Positions 9,641 through 18,639 are shown, counted from the stretch's first letter. The stretch is DNA of 64,000 bases from Streptococcus pantholopis (GCF_001642085.1 NZ_CP014699.1:186001-250000), one strand, 5' to 3'. Translations and numbers: made by a program. The notes: generated by a model not told the origin, from the letters alone.

Positions 9641-9676
9641 AGCCATTTCATTCAAGTCAGAACGAAATGGCTTTTT
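9641..9676 (+). terminator. Terminator between the Cof-MazG gene and the convergent usp gene
   Basis: AGCCATTTC (9641-9649) pairs with GAAATGGCT (9664-9672), followed by TTTTT. A-runs lie on the other side, so it may serve both convergent genes. Confidence 0.85.
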
Positions 9677-9742
9677 GAGCTAAGGACTGCTGTAATTAAG
9701 AGAGAAATCTATTGTTTGACAGCTAAGGAAAGGAAGGCATTA

Positions 9743-10195
9743 TCAGAAGACTTTTTGACTATCTCGGACAACCAGCAAATCCACTTTGGCATGGCGAAGG
9801 ATGTATTCAGAAGAGGAGCCGATCAGCAGACGTTCAAAAGTATTGAGACCTGTCGCTCCGACCATAATCAAATCAGCTTTTTCTTTATCAGGAATATCTC
9901 TTGCTAAAAGCGATTTAGGATTACCAAATTCGATAATTTGCTTGACTTTAGTCAGTCCGGCATCGCGAGCTTGTTTTTCATAGTCAGAAAGAACATCCTT
10001 TGCTTCCTGCTCTAGTTTTTCATATATATAAGTATCAAAGGTTGCAACACTTTGAAGTGCCCGCGTGTCAATGACATGTGTCAGGAGGAGTTCGGCATCA
10101 TTACGCAGAGCCACATTCACCCCTTTTTGAAAAGCCAGTTCTGACTCATAAGAGCCATCAATAGCAACTAGAATTCGTTCATATTTTTGTGACAT
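9743..10195 (-). CDS. Universal stress protein, UspA family
   Basis: A 150-residue single-domain Usp protein. It starts with the beta-strand RILVAIDGS and keeps the ATP-binding pattern G-x2-G-x9-G-S in GATGLNTFERLLIGSSS (about residues 112-128), so it probably belongs to the ATP-binding subclass. Such proteins accumulate under starvation, acid or oxidative stress; their mechanism is poorly defined. It is transcribed alone, convergent to the Cof-MazG gene, with a probable promoter and a cre-like box upstream. Confidence 0.93.
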   Translation of the reverse strand: MSQKYERILVAIDGSYESELAFQKGVNVALRNDAELLLTHVIDTRALQSVATFDTYIYEKLEQEAKDVLSDYEKQARDAGLTKVKQIIEFGNPKSLLARDIPDKEKADLIMVGATGLNTFERLLIGSSSEYILRHAKVDLLVVRDSQKVF

Positions 10196-10304
10196 ATCCT
10201 GCGCCTCCTTTAATGAATAATCTCAAAGCAACAAAGGCAATAAGTAGCTTGCACTTAAAGAAAAAATTTGCTATCAGTCAGTTTCCCCTTCTGCCTATAC
10301 CCCT

Positions 10305-10342
10305 ATTATACTCCTTTAGACACGAAAGTGAAAGCGTTTCAA
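10305..10342 (-). promoter_or_regulatory. usp promoter with overlapping cre-like (CcpA) box
   Basis: On the minus strand TATAAT (10310-10305) is preceded 17 bases upstream by TTTCAC (10333-10328). Overlapping that -35 is TGAAAGCGTTTCAA (10329-10342 on the plus strand), which matches the lactococcal/streptococcal cre consensus WGWAARCGYTWWMA at 13 of 14 positions. The position suggests carbon-catabolite repression of usp; this is inference. Confidence 0.5.
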
Positions 10343-10515
10343 AAGAATTTTTGGCTATTCTGCCCGAGCAGATTTGCCATCTCAGGGGCTATGACGGCAG
10401 TTCCTATGTCATCGCTGCTACAATTTTATACTTAAGGCAGCAGGGATTTTTATGTATTTTACACCCCAAACTAACAGTTATATATGGCAAAATTTGTGAT
10501 AAGTCGCACTATTTT

Positions 10516-11272
10516 AGCAGAGGGAGGTCTGCGAAATCAGAGATTTCTGGCTTACCGCCAGCCGTAGACGTCTGAAAGACGATTTTAAAAATAGGCCTTA
10601 ATATTTGTTATAGTGCTATGTGCAAGACGCTAGTCGTCTAGTGGCACTTTATTCACTTTTTCAAAGCTTTAAATTGCCTACTAGGATTTGCGGGGGTGGG
10701 ACAAGGAACTTTGTGGTCTGGGGTTCTGTCCCACTCCCTAGTCGTTCTGGCAGGGGTGCGTCTGCGAAATCAGAGATTTCTGGCTTACCGTCATTTTTGC
10801 TTTTGCGTTTTTCACGGGTTTTGTATCTTGGTGAATCAAACACGCCCTAAGAGCTGTGCAAAAAAGACAGGGTTAAGTTGAAAATCGATTTTAAGTTAGC
10901 TAGCCGTAGACGTCTGAAAGCTTTGTCGCCTTAACAGTCGACCGCACCTTTCTAGTCGTCTTGGCAGAGGTGCGCCTACGAAATCAGAGATTTCTGGCTT
11001 ACCGTCATTTTTGCTTTGCTCTTTTGACGGGCTTTGTATCTTGTCAATTGAACACGCCCTAAGAGCTGTGCAAAAAAGATAAAATCTCCTAGAGTCTTAG
11101 CGACTCTTCGTCAATTTTCCTATTTTTGCTTTGCTCTTTTGACGGGCTTTGTATCTTGTCAATTGAACACGCCCTAAGAGCTGTGCAAAAAAGATAAAAT
11201 CTCCTAGAGTCTTAGCGACTCTTCGTCAATTTTCCTATTTTTGCTTTGCTCTTTTGACGGGCTTTGTATCTT
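10516..11272 (+). repeat. Modular repeat array A (plus orientation), about 4 units
   Basis: The array holds four TTTGTATCTT ends (10820, 11033, 11148 and 11263). The first part is truncated on the left: a piece of long core, then a G-rich hairpin block (about 10600-10745), then more long core and a right arm. Next comes a full long unit (10830-11042). The last two units are short and are exact 115-bp tandem duplicates (11043-11157 and 11158-11272). Both arms of every complete unit are of the AGAGC/GCAAAA class. The array fills most of the 1.1-kb gap between usp and the glycerophosphodiesterase gene; the gap otherwise contains only the usp promoter region. Confidence 0.9.
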
Positions 11273-11304
11273 GGTGAAAAAAGGATTTTCTAATGTTTGG
11301 TATT

Positions 11305-11340
11305 TTGGTAAAATAAAAGGGATAATGATTAAGGAGTTTT
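11305..11340 (+). promoter_or_regulatory. -10-like box and ribosome site before the glycerophosphodiesterase gene
   Basis: TAAAAT lies near 11310-11315 and AAGGAG at about 11331-11336. The repeat array ends some 35 bases upstream of the -10, so here the promoter lies between the array and the gene. Confidence 0.4.
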
Positions 11341-11341
11341 T

Positions 11342-13084
11342 ATGTTACAGACAGTCAAAGACGTTTTAAGAGACCTTTATTGGTATAAGTATACTTATAT
11401 TTTGCGCGCTGCGATTTTACAGTTCCTGCTGACTACAGCTGGAGCTTATCTGCTTTCTTTGCTTTTTAGGGTTATTCTGATTAACAGCGGTCTACCCGGA
11501 CTGACGGCTGACAATATTTTTACTTTTTTTACTAATCCCCTGACCTTGATTTTAATGCCTGTCTACCTTCTTATGCTGGCTTTTCTCATCTATGTGGAAT
11601 TTTCTGTGTTAGCTGAGATTATTGCTGTCAAAGGAGGGAAGTTCCGACAGGTTTTTGTCGGGATAAAAGAAAAGGCTCGCTCTTTTTTCCGGATTGTATC
11701 AGGCTGGAATTTTCTGGCTTTTGTGCTGTATTTGCTGCTGTCTCTTCCTATTTTGAGTTTTTTCTATTCGTCGTTTCTGCTGGAGAACCTTTATATTCCC
11801 AAATTTATTTCCGGAGAGCTGTTTAAGACAAGCGGCGGGACTTACCTGTATTATGCAGTCAATACGCTGTTTATTTATTTGTATTTTCGGTTTATTTATA
11901 CCTTGCCATTAACGGTTACGCATAACCATCAAAGCTTCATTCAAAATATGAAAACAAGCTGGCAGCTGACTAAAATCAGTCATATAAAGAATCTGGGCGG
12001 CTTAGTTTTAGTCAATCTTGCCCTGACCGGAAGCTTGATTTTGTTATCACTTCTGGGGATTGGGATGGCTGCCATGCTTGACCGCAGTCAGGGGAATCTC
12101 GTGATTGAAAGCCTGTTTTTGACTTTTGTTTGGGGCTTCTTGTTTACAGGCAGTCTTTTTATGAAAGTAGGCTCACTTGACTATCTTTTAAATAGCCTGA
12201 ATCCGGGGATGACTAGCAATGCCCGTCCTCCTCTAAAAAGACAGTCGCTCTTCCTTTTTCTTTTAATAATTGCTATCGGCTGCCTTGTTTACGTATACAA
12301 TGCTGGCCAAATAGCAGATGCTGATCCTAACAAGATTCAAATTCTGGCTCATAGAGGCTATGTAAGCGAAGGTGTAGAAAATTCGCTGGAAGCTTTGAGA
12401 GCAGCAGCAAAAGCCGGTGCTGATTATGTTGAAATGGATATCATTATGACCAAGGATAAAGAGTTTATAGTCAGTCATGACGATAATCTTAAACGCCTAA
12501 CCGGGGAAAACCTCACTATCAGTGAATCTAAGGCAGCTGATCTTGTCGGCCTGCCAATTAAACAAAATGGCTTTAGCAGTCATTTAGTCACTTTTTCGAC
12601 CTACGTTGAAGAAGCGAAGAAATTAGGCGTCAAACTATTGGTAGAATTAAAGCCTAGCGGAAAAGAACCTGCTGATTATGAAGAAATTTTTCTTGCCCGT
12701 ATGAAGGAATTGGGAGTCAGTCAAGACTATAAAGTGATGTCAATGAGTTTATCAACCATGGAGCGTATTGAGTCTCTAAATCCTGCTGTTGAAACTGGCT
12801 ATGTTATTCCACTGCAACTCGGGCAATTTACTACGCACGCTGTTGACTTTTATGCCTTGGAAGAATTTTCTTACCGTGAGGCTTCCGCCAGAGCGGCTAA
12901 AAAGCAGGGAAAAGAAATCTATGTCTGGACGATTAACAGTGAAAACGAAATTGATAAATATCTGCAGTCCGGTGTTACTGGGATTATCACAGATTATCCT
13001 GAACTCGTCAAGGAAGAAAAAAAGATGATTGCTACTGAAGATTCTTATGTGACTTACTTCTTGCGTCTGCTAAATCTGTCATAG
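11342..13084 (+). CDS. Membrane-anchored glycerophosphodiester phosphodiesterase
   Basis: It hydrolyses glycerophosphodiesters to glycerol 3-phosphate and an alcohol, probably acting on phospholipid or lipoteichoic-acid breakdown products. Residues 1-320 contain about seven or eight membrane segments of the GDPD-associated membrane domain. A soluble TIM-barrel GDPD domain follows, with the catalytic AHRGY (336-340), the metal-binding EMDIIMTKD and SHDDNL, KPSG and the terminal TWTINS-like VWTINSE. At 580 residues it has the usual length for this two-domain streptococcal type. It has its own promoter and is followed after 56 bp by the aminotransferase. Confidence 0.92.
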   Translation: MLQTVKDVLRDLYWYKYTYILRAAILQFLLTTAGAYLLSLLFRVILINSGLPGLTADNIFTFFTNPLTLILMPVYLLMLAFLIYVEFSVLAEIIAVKGGKFRQVFVGIKEKARSFFRIVSGWNFLAFVLYLLLSLPILSFFYSSFLLENLYIPKFISGELFKTSGGTYLYYAVNTLFIYLYFRFIYTLPLTVTHNHQSFIQNMKTSWQLTKISHIKNLGGLVLVNLALTGSLILLSLLGIGMAAMLDRSQGNLVIESLFLTFVWGFLFTGSLFMKVGSLDYLLNSLNPGMTSNARPPLKRQSLFLFLLIIAIGCLVYVYNAGQIADADPNKIQILAHRGYVSEGVENSLEALRAAAKAGADYVEMDIIMTKDKEFIVSHDDNLKRLTGENLTISESKAADLVGLPIKQNGFSSHLVTFSTYVEEAKKLGVKLLVELKPSGKEPADYEEIFLARMKELGVSQDYKVMSMSLSTMERIESLNPAVETGYVIPLQLGQFTTHAVDFYALEEFSYREASARAAKKQGKEIYVWTINSENEIDKYLQSGVTGIITDYPELVKEEKKMIATEDSYVTYFLRLLNLS

Positions 13085-13140
13085 GCCTTTTTAAGCATTC
13101 ATTGTTATTAGGATAAATTTGTTACTGAGGGAGAAGAAGA

Positions 13141-14355
13141 ATGAAAACTGTTGAGAAATCATCAAAATTAGAACATGTCGCTTACGATATCCGGGGACCG
13201 GTTTTAGATGAGGCCAACCGCATGATGGCTAATGGTGAACAGATTCTGCGTCTTAATACCGGCAATCCCGCTGAATTTGGTTTTACAGCACCGGATGAAG
13301 TCATTCGTGACCTCATTTTAAATGCCCGCAACAGTGAAGGCTATTCAGACAGCAAAGGGATTTTTTCTGCCCGCAAAGCTATTATGCAGTACTGCCAGAT
13401 TAAGGGATTTCCAAAAGTCGATGTTGATGATATCTATATCGGCAACGGTGTCTCAGAATTAATTACCATGAGTATGCAGGGGCTGCTTGATGATGGCGAT
13501 GAGGTACTGATTCCCATGCCTGATTATCCGCTGTGGACTGCTGCGGTCAGTCTGGCAGGCGGACATGCTGTTCACTATCTTTGTGACGAGAAAGCAGAAT
13601 GGTACCCCGATATTGCTGACATAAAGGCAAAAATAAGCTCTAATACTAAAGCTATCGTTGTTATCAACCCCAATAATCCAACAGGCGCCCTATATCCTAA
13701 GGATATTCTAGAAGAAATTGTTGATATTGCCCGACAGAATGATCTGCTGATTTTTGCCGATGAAATCTATGACCGGCTGGTCATGGACGAACTGCAGCAC
13801 ACAGCTATTGCCAGCCTAGCACCAGATGTCTTTTGTGTTTCGATGAATGGCCTATCGAAGTCTCACCGTATTGCAGGTTTCCGCGTCGGCTGGATGGTCT
13901 TGTCCGGACCGAAAAAACATGTCAAAGACTATATTGAGGGGCTGAACATGCTGGCTAATATGCGTCTGTGCTCCAATGTTTTATCCCAGCAGGTTGTGCA
14001 GACTTCTTTGGGCGGGCATCAGTCAGTAGATGAACTTTTGCTGCCGGGCGGCCGGATTTATGAGCAGCGGAATTTTATCTATCAGGCTATTAACGATATT
14101 CCTGGTCTGTCAGCCGTCAAACCAAAAGCAGGCTTGTATATTTTCCCAAAAATTGATCAAACTATGTACCGCATTGATGATGACGAACAGTTTGTTCTGC
14201 GCCTGCTGCAAAAAGAAAAAGTCATGCTTGTGCATGGCCGCGGCTTTAATTGGAAAGATCCCGACCATTTCCGCATTGTCTATCTGCCGAGAGTAGAAGA
14301 ACTGGCATCCGTTCAAGAAAAAATCTCACGGGTCCTGCACCACTTCCGCCGGTAA
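13141..14355 (+). CDS. Class I/II aminotransferase, AlaT-like
   Basis: A PLP-dependent aminotransferase of 404 residues, fold type I. It shows TGNPAEFGF near the N-terminus, PMPDYPLW, NPNNPTGA (substrate/PLP contact), FADEIYDRL and the Schiff-base lysine in LSKSHRIAGFRVGW (Lys240). The sequence is closest in style to the alanine/glutamate-pyruvate AlaT group that precedes codY in streptococci. The substrate range is inferred from that context. SD GAGGGAG lies 9 bases before ATG. A repeat array begins four bases after its stop codon. Confidence 0.88.
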   Translation: MKTVEKSSKLEHVAYDIRGPVLDEANRMMANGEQILRLNTGNPAEFGFTAPDEVIRDLILNARNSEGYSDSKGIFSARKAIMQYCQIKGFPKVDVDDIYIGNGVSELITMSMQGLLDDGDEVLIPMPDYPLWTAAVSLAGGHAVHYLCDEKAEWYPDIADIKAKISSNTKAIVVINPNNPTGALYPKDILEEIVDIARQNDLLIFADEIYDRLVMDELQHTAIASLAPDVFCVSMNGLSKSHRIAGFRVGWMVLSGPKKHVKDYIEGLNMLANMRLCSNVLSQQVVQTSLGGHQSVDELLLPGGRIYEQRNFIYQAINDIPGLSAVKPKAGLYIFPKIDQTMYRIDDDEQFVLRLLQKEKVMLVHGRGFNWKDPDHFRIVYLPRVEELASVQEKISRVLHHFRR

Positions 14356-14357
14356 CA

Positions 14358-14855
14358 CCAAGATACAAAGGCCGTTTAAAAATCCGTATGAAAATAGGGA
14401 AGGACTAGCGATGACCTGCATCACGACGGACTTCATCTTTTTCACTAGGATTTTAGGCTGTGTTCAATTGACAAGATACAAAGGCCGTTTAAAAATCCGT
14501 ATGAAAATGGCGGTAAGCCAGAAATCTTTGATTTCGTAGGCGCACCCCTGCCAGAACGACTAGAAAGGTGCGGTCGACTGTTAAGGCGACAAAGCTTTCA
14601 GATGTTTACGGCTGGCGGTAAGCCAGAAATCTTTGATTTCGTCTGCGCACCCCTGCTAGAACGACTAGGGAGTGGGACAGTACCCCAGACCATAAAGTTC
14701 CTTGTCCCGCCCCCGCAAAGCCTAGTAGGCATTTTAAAGCTTTGAAAAAGCGAATAAAGTGCCACTAGACGACTAGCGTCTTGCACGTAGCACTTTAACA
14801 AATATTAAGGCCTATTTTTAAAATAGTCCTTCAGACGACTACGGCTGACAGATAG
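14358..14855 (-). repeat. Modular repeat array B (minus orientation)
   Basis: Two complementary ends AAGATACAAA lie at 14360 and 14473. The first unit (14360-14471) is short and has AATCC/TGAAAA arms on both sides and a core stem of the GTGATG/CATC type. The second starts with the same arm class, carries two partial long cores and a G-rich hairpin block (about 14655-14800), and ends without a recognisable left arm. The right-end motif lies immediately after the aminotransferase stop codon. The rest of the gap up to 14,945 shows no gene. Confidence 0.88.
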
Positions 14856-14949
14856 TCCGAGAGACTTTTTCTTAGAAAAGAAGCTCCGGCTTTATTTTTT
14901 TGAATTTAAGTCAGGAGGTAGTACTAATAGAAGATGGCGCTTACAAAAT

Positions 14950-15014
14950 AATTGTCTGAATTGCCCGTAATTTTCAGACAATTATTTGCAATTTATATTG
15001 GGCTCTGCTATAAT
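14950..15014 (+). promoter_or_regulatory. codY promoter with CodY-box autoregulatory site
   Basis: TTGCAA (14986-14991), a 17-base spacer and TATAAT (15009-15014) make a near-consensus promoter. Just upstream AATTTTCAGACAATT (14969-14983) matches the CodY box AATTTTCWGAAAATT at 14 of 15 positions. It forms the right half of an 11-bp inverted repeat (AATTGTCTGAA 14950-14960 with TTCAGACAATT 14973-14983). Autoregulation of codY is the simple reading. Confidence 0.8.
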
Positions 15015-15045
15015 GAAGTTGTAAAATTATAAAAGGAATAGGACA

Positions 15046-15828
15046 ATGGCTAATTTATTACAAAAAACAAGAAAAATCACATCGATTTTACAGCGTTCGG
15101 TGGACAGCCTGGAAACTGATTTGCCTTACAACACGATGGCTGCCCAGCTGGCAGACATTATTGATTGCAATGCCTGTATTATGAATGGCGGCGGTACTCT
15201 TTTGGGCTATGCAATGAAATATAAAACAAATACTGACCGTGTTGAAGAGTTCTTTGCGGCCAAACAGCTTCCGGAGGATTATGTCAAAGCGGCCAGCCGT
15301 GTCTATGATACAGAAGCCAATCTGCCGATAGACAGTGACTTGACAATTTTTCCTGTAGAATCAAAAGATATTTATCCTGACGGACTGACAACAATCGCTC
15401 CGATATACGGAGGGGGGATGCGCTTAGGATCCTTGGTTATCTGGCGGAATGACAAAGAATTCTCTGAAGATGACTTAATTTTGGCAGAGATTGCTTCAAC
15501 AGTAGTGGGAATCCAGCTGCTCAATCTTCAGACTGAAAATCTGGAAGAGACGATCCGCAGGCAGACAGCGGTTAATATGGCAATCAATACCCTTTCTTAT
15601 TCTGAGATGAAGGCTGTGGCTGCTATTCTCGGTGAATTAGATGGCAGTGAGGGCCGGCTGACAGCTTCTGTTATTGCCGACCGCATCGGTATCACGCGCT
15701 CTGTTATCGTCAATGCTCTTCGTAAATTAGAAAGTGCGGGCATTATAGAAAGCCGTTCGCTGGGAATGAAGGGAACCTATCTCAAGGTGATTAATGAAGG
15801 TATTTTTGATAAATTAAAGGATTTTTAA
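15046..15828 (+). CDS. codY: GTP/branched-chain-amino-acid sensing global repressor CodY
   Basis: CodY represses nitrogen and amino-acid metabolism and some virulence genes when isoleucine, valine or leucine (and in some species GTP) are plentiful. The 260-residue protein has the usual N-terminal GAF ligand domain (about 1-155) and a C-terminal winged helix whose recognition region reads [20 protein letters not shown]. Length and ends match streptococcal CodY. It is followed after 4 bases by pncA, so the two are co-transcribed. Confidence 0.97.
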   Translation: MANLLQKTRKITSILQRSVDSLETDLPYNTMAAQLADIIDCNACIMNGGGTLLGYAMKYKTNTDRVEEFFAAKQLPEDYVKAASRVYDTEANLPIDSDLTIFPVESKDIYPDGLTTIAPIYGGGMRLGSLVIWRNDKEFSEDDLILAEIASTVVGIQLLNLQTENLEETIRRQTAVNMAINTLSYSEMKAVAAILGELDGSEGRLTASVIADRIGITRSVIVNALRKLESAGIIESRSLGMKGTYLKVINEGIFDKLKDF

Positions 15829-15832
15829 GACG

Positions 15833-16378
15833 ATGAAAGCTTTAATCTCAATTGACTATACCTATGACTTTGTTGCTGACGACGGTAAACTGACTGCCGG
15901 CAAACCGGCTCAGGCTATTGAAGAAGCTGTCGCTGCTAAAACACAGCAGGCTTATGAAGCAGGAGACTATATCTTCTTTGCTATTGACGGTCATGATGAA
16001 GGAGATGCTTTTCACCCTGAAAGCCGCCTCTTTCCGCCGCATAATATCAATGGTACTGCCGGTCGTGCTTTATACGGACGGTTAGGTCAGGTTTATGAGC
16101 AGATAAAGCAGGACGCGAAGGTCTTTTGGCTGGATAAAAGACACTATTCAGCCTTTGCCGGAACGGACCTCGACATTCGTTTGCGTGAACGCCATGTGAC
16201 AAATCTGGTTTTAACGGGTGTGCTGACAGATATCTGCGTTTTACACACAGCTATTGACGCCTATAATCTGGGCTACAGTCTTGAAATACCAAAAGACTGT
16301 GTAGCCAGTCTGACACCGGAAAATAATCAATGGGCGCTTAATCATTTGCAAAATGTTTTAGGGGCGGTCATTAAATAA
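15833..16378 (+). CDS. pncA: Nicotinamidase / isochorismatase-family cysteine hydrolase
   Basis: Probably deamidates nicotinamide to nicotinate for NAD salvage. The 181-residue protein has the isochorismatase fold with the catalytic Asp8 (SIDYTYDF), a metal-binding DGHDEGDAFHPES stretch, the lysine of LDKRHYSAF and the nucleophilic Cys in LTDICVLHTAIDAY. SD and start lie directly behind codY, the normal streptococcal arrangement. The specific assignment as nicotinamidase rests on context and the metal-site residues. Confidence 0.9.
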   Translation: MKALISIDYTYDFVADDGKLTAGKPAQAIEEAVAAKTQQAYEAGDYIFFAIDGHDEGDAFHPESRLFPPHNINGTAGRALYGRLGQVYEQIKQDAKVFWLDKRHYSAFAGTDLDIRLRERHVTNLVLTGVLTDICVLHTAIDAYNLGYSLEIPKDCVASLTPENNQWALNHLQNVLGAVIK

Positions 16379-16394
16379 AAATCAGCTGATAAAA

Positions 16395-16446
16395 AAGCGG
16401 AGTAAAATCGGTTTTTTATGTTTACCGATTTTATTCTGCTTTTTTT
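16395..16446 (+). terminator. Strong terminator after pncA (bidirectional)
   Basis: AGCGGAGTAAAATCGG (16396-16411) pairs with CCGATTTTATTCTGCT (16425-16440) with one G-T style mismatch, then seven T. A-rich sequence on the other side allows it to serve the convergent TraX-like gene as well. Confidence 0.9.
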
Positions 16447-16449
16447 GAT

Positions 16450-17244
16450 TTATCCGGAAAAATGTATGAAAAACGCCAGCAGATGCAGCAGCCAGAACTG
16501 CAGGGGATAAAAAATATAGAAAATCCATTTATGAATCGGTTTTTTACTTCCTTTTTGGCCATTGTATAAAAAGATAAATGGCAAAAAGAGAAAGGTTAGG
16601 CTGTCGCTGTTATAGCAAAAATTAGCAAACCAGGCAGCAAAAGACGGTGCCTGACTGATATTAAAATCAGGCCCCATTAAAGCAAGGAGTAAGAGGTTCC
16701 ACAACAAAAAAACAAACACTTGTTTCTGCCGATTGCCATAAAAGGCCCAAAAAATCAGCATTGTAAAGAGAACTTGAATACCGCCTTCAACACCAAAACT
16801 GTAGCTGCCAATTATGACAGGCAGAACCGAAAAAATTAAGCCGATAATAAACAGGAGCAGCCCCGCCAAATAAAATAGAAAACGATAGGCTGATTTGGAT
16901 TTGCCTGTTTCAAAAAGAAAAATGACACTATAACCTAAAGCCAGTGTTAAGAAGATATTATCAGTAATTTGGTATAGAGGGCCTAATAAAAGATAGGACA
17001 GAAAATTTCCCAGCTGCATGAGGCCGGCAGCCAGCCAAAGCCGCTTTAAATGTTTTTTGCGGTTACTGCTGTGAAAAAAACCTTCAACGGTAAAAAAAGC
17101 AAACAAAGGAGCGACAAAGCGGGTGATCAGGTGTATCCAAGCAGGAAAGACACCCGGAAAACTAAAGAATAACGAATCCAGAAACATAAAAACAAGCGCC
17201 AAATACTTCAGCTGATTAGTATTAAAGCCTTTAAATTTTTTCAT
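16450..17244 (-). CDS. TraX-family multi-pass membrane protein
   Basis: A 264-residue integral membrane protein with about eight hydrophobic segments. The N-terminus FNTNQLKYLALVFMFLDS and FVAPLFAFFTVEGFFHSSNRKK are typical of the TraX family, named after the F-plasmid pilin acetylase but found widely in streptococcal chromosomes with no proven role. Two adjacent ATG codons (17247, 17244) follow GGAGGGG; I prefer 17244 for spacing. An upstream TTG at 17259 would include the ribosome site in the protein. The end of repeat array C lies directly upstream of its ribosome site. Confidence 0.8.
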   Translation of the reverse strand: MKKFKGFNTNQLKYLALVFMFLDSLFFSFPGVFPAWIHLITRFVAPLFAFFTVEGFFHSSNRKKHLKRLWLAAGLMQLGNFLSYLLLGPLYQITDNIFLTLALGYSVIFLFETGKSKSAYRFLFYLAGLLLFIIGLIFSVLPVIIGSYSFGVEGGIQVLFTMLIFWAFYGNRQKQVFVFLLWNLLLLALMGPDFNISQAPSFAAWFANFCYNSDSLTFLFLPFIFLYNGQKGSKKPIHKWIFYIFYPLQFWLLHLLAFFIHFSG

Positions 17245-17255
17245 CATACCCCTCC

Positions 17256-17766
17256 ACAAGATACAAAGGCCGTCTAAAGCTCACAGCAAAAATGATGGTA
17301 AGCCAGAAATCTGTGATTTCGTAGGCGCACCTCTGCCAGAACGACTAGAAAGGTGCGGTCGACTGTTAAGGCGACAAAGCTTTCAGTCGTTTACGGCTGA
17401 CCAATTTGAAATCAAGTCTAAACTTAACCATATTTTTTGCACAGAGCTTAGGCCGTGTTCAATTAACAAGATACAAAGGCTGTTAAGAACGCAAAGTAAA
17501 AATAGGAAAATTGACGAAGAGTCGCTAAAGACTCTAGGAAATTTTATCTTTTTTACGCAGCGTTTAGGCCGTGTTCAATTCAGTAAGATACAAAGCCCGC
17601 TAAAAGAGTAAAGCAAAAATGACGGTAAGTCCGAAATCTTTGATTTCGCAGACGCACCTCTGCCAAGACGACTAGAAGGGTGCGGTCGGCCGCAGGACGA
17701 CAAAGCCTTCAGACGGCTATGGCTGAAGGTAAGCCAAAAATCTATGATTTCGCAGGCGCTCTCTTG
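17256..17766 (-). repeat. Modular repeat array C (minus orientation), truncated at the LysR gene
   Basis: Three ends AAGATACAAA lie at 17258, 17469 and 17585. Unit 1 (17258-17468) is long with AGCTC/GCAAAA arms. Unit 2 (17469-17584) is short with AACGC/GTAAAA arms. Unit 3 starts with an AGAG/GCAAAA arm, has about one and a third long cores, and breaks off at 17766 where the LysR stop codon begins. The right end of unit 1 stands directly against the ribosome site of the minus-strand TraX-like gene. Confidence 0.9.
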
Positions 17767-18639
17767 CTAGGTTTTATTTTGTTGATGAAATTGGTTTGCT
17801 ATCATTTCTACCATTTTTGAGGCACTAGGGCTCAAATCGGAAAAATCCGTAGCAACTATTCCGAATTCAATTTCAATCTTAGGGCTAATATCAATTTTAT
17901 GAATACTTTTTTGAGAGATAGAAGATAGAACAAACTCAGAAATAATTCCTATGCCATAGTTTTCTTCAACAAACTTTACTGCAGTTTCTGGTTGCTTGAC
18001 AATAAAACTTCTGTCGAAGCTAATATTATATGAATGAAGAATTTCCATGGCAGTCTCTTGACCGGCTTGGCAAAAAATCAAATTTTCAGCAGCCTGATTA
18101 TAAAGATTAATTTCATTTGATAATTTTTGGCTGCTAATGGCGCACATTTTATCAGTTAGTAGAAACTTTGTTTCTAAATCTTGAAAAGGTGATGTTGAAA
18201 GTCCAAAGTCAACATGGTGGTTTAATACAGCCTCTCTAACTTCGAATGCAGTACCTTCGATTAATTCAATGTTGACTAAAGGATATTTTTCTTTAAAAAT
18301 TTTGAAAATGGGAACCAATATCATAGTTGTGATGATTGGAAGAGCAGCGACCCTTATTTGCCCACTTAATAGATTATTTTCTAAATAGGTTGCCTGATAG
18401 ATTTTATTTTCAAGATTTTCCATTTGTCGGGCATAGAGCAAAATTTCTTTACCTACATTGGTTAAGTTCAGTCCTTTTCTTTTGTCGCGCTGAAATAACT
18501 TAACTTGTAACTCTTCTTCAAGATTTTTTATGGCCTTACTGACGGCGGGCTGAGAGACAAAAAGTTCTTTAGCGGTTTTTGTAAAACTTTTATTTTTAGC
18601 GACTGTAATAAAAGTTTTTAAATTATCGTGTATAACCAT
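17767..18639 (-). CDS. LysR-family transcriptional regulator
   Basis: A 290-residue LysR-type regulator: an N-terminal winged HTH with SFTKTAKELFVSQPAVSKAIKN (about 17-38) and a C-terminal effector-binding domain. It is divergent from the small isomerase-like/hydrolase/nitroreductase genes and most likely controls them. The gene is visibly AT-richer than its neighbours and uses AT-rich codons, suggesting acquisition. Its stop codon (TAG) coincides with the CTAG of a truncated repeat unit, so its 3' end may have been defined by a recombination event. The effector is unknown. Confidence 0.92.
   Translation of the reverse strand: MVIHDNLKTFITVAKNKSFTKTAKELFVSQPAVSKAIKNLEEELQVKLFQRDKRKGLNLTNVGKEILLYARQMENLENKIYQATYLENNLLSGQIRVAALPIITTMILVPIFKIFKEKYPLVNIELIEGTAFEVREAVLNHHVDFGLSTSPFQDLETKFLLTDKMCAISSQKLSNEINLYNQAAENLIFCQAGQETAMEILHSYNISFDRSFIVKQPETAVKFVEENYGIGIISEFVLSSISQKSIHKIDISPKIEIEFGIVATDFSDLSPSASKMVEMIANQFHQQNKT

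Noticed and set aside
10189..10850. Open frames in array A and its left flank (10189-10575, 10620-10850)
   Set aside because: They read through repeat cores, have no ribosome sites, and give the same low-quality peptides as other arrays.
14598..14801. Minus-strand frame inside array B
   Set aside because: It lies entirely within long core and G-rich block; the same peptide appears wherever the block occurs.
16450..17244. Conjugative element suggested by the TraX-like gene
   Set aside because: No other transfer genes, relaxase or attachment sites are nearby; TraX-like proteins are common in streptococcal chromosomes.
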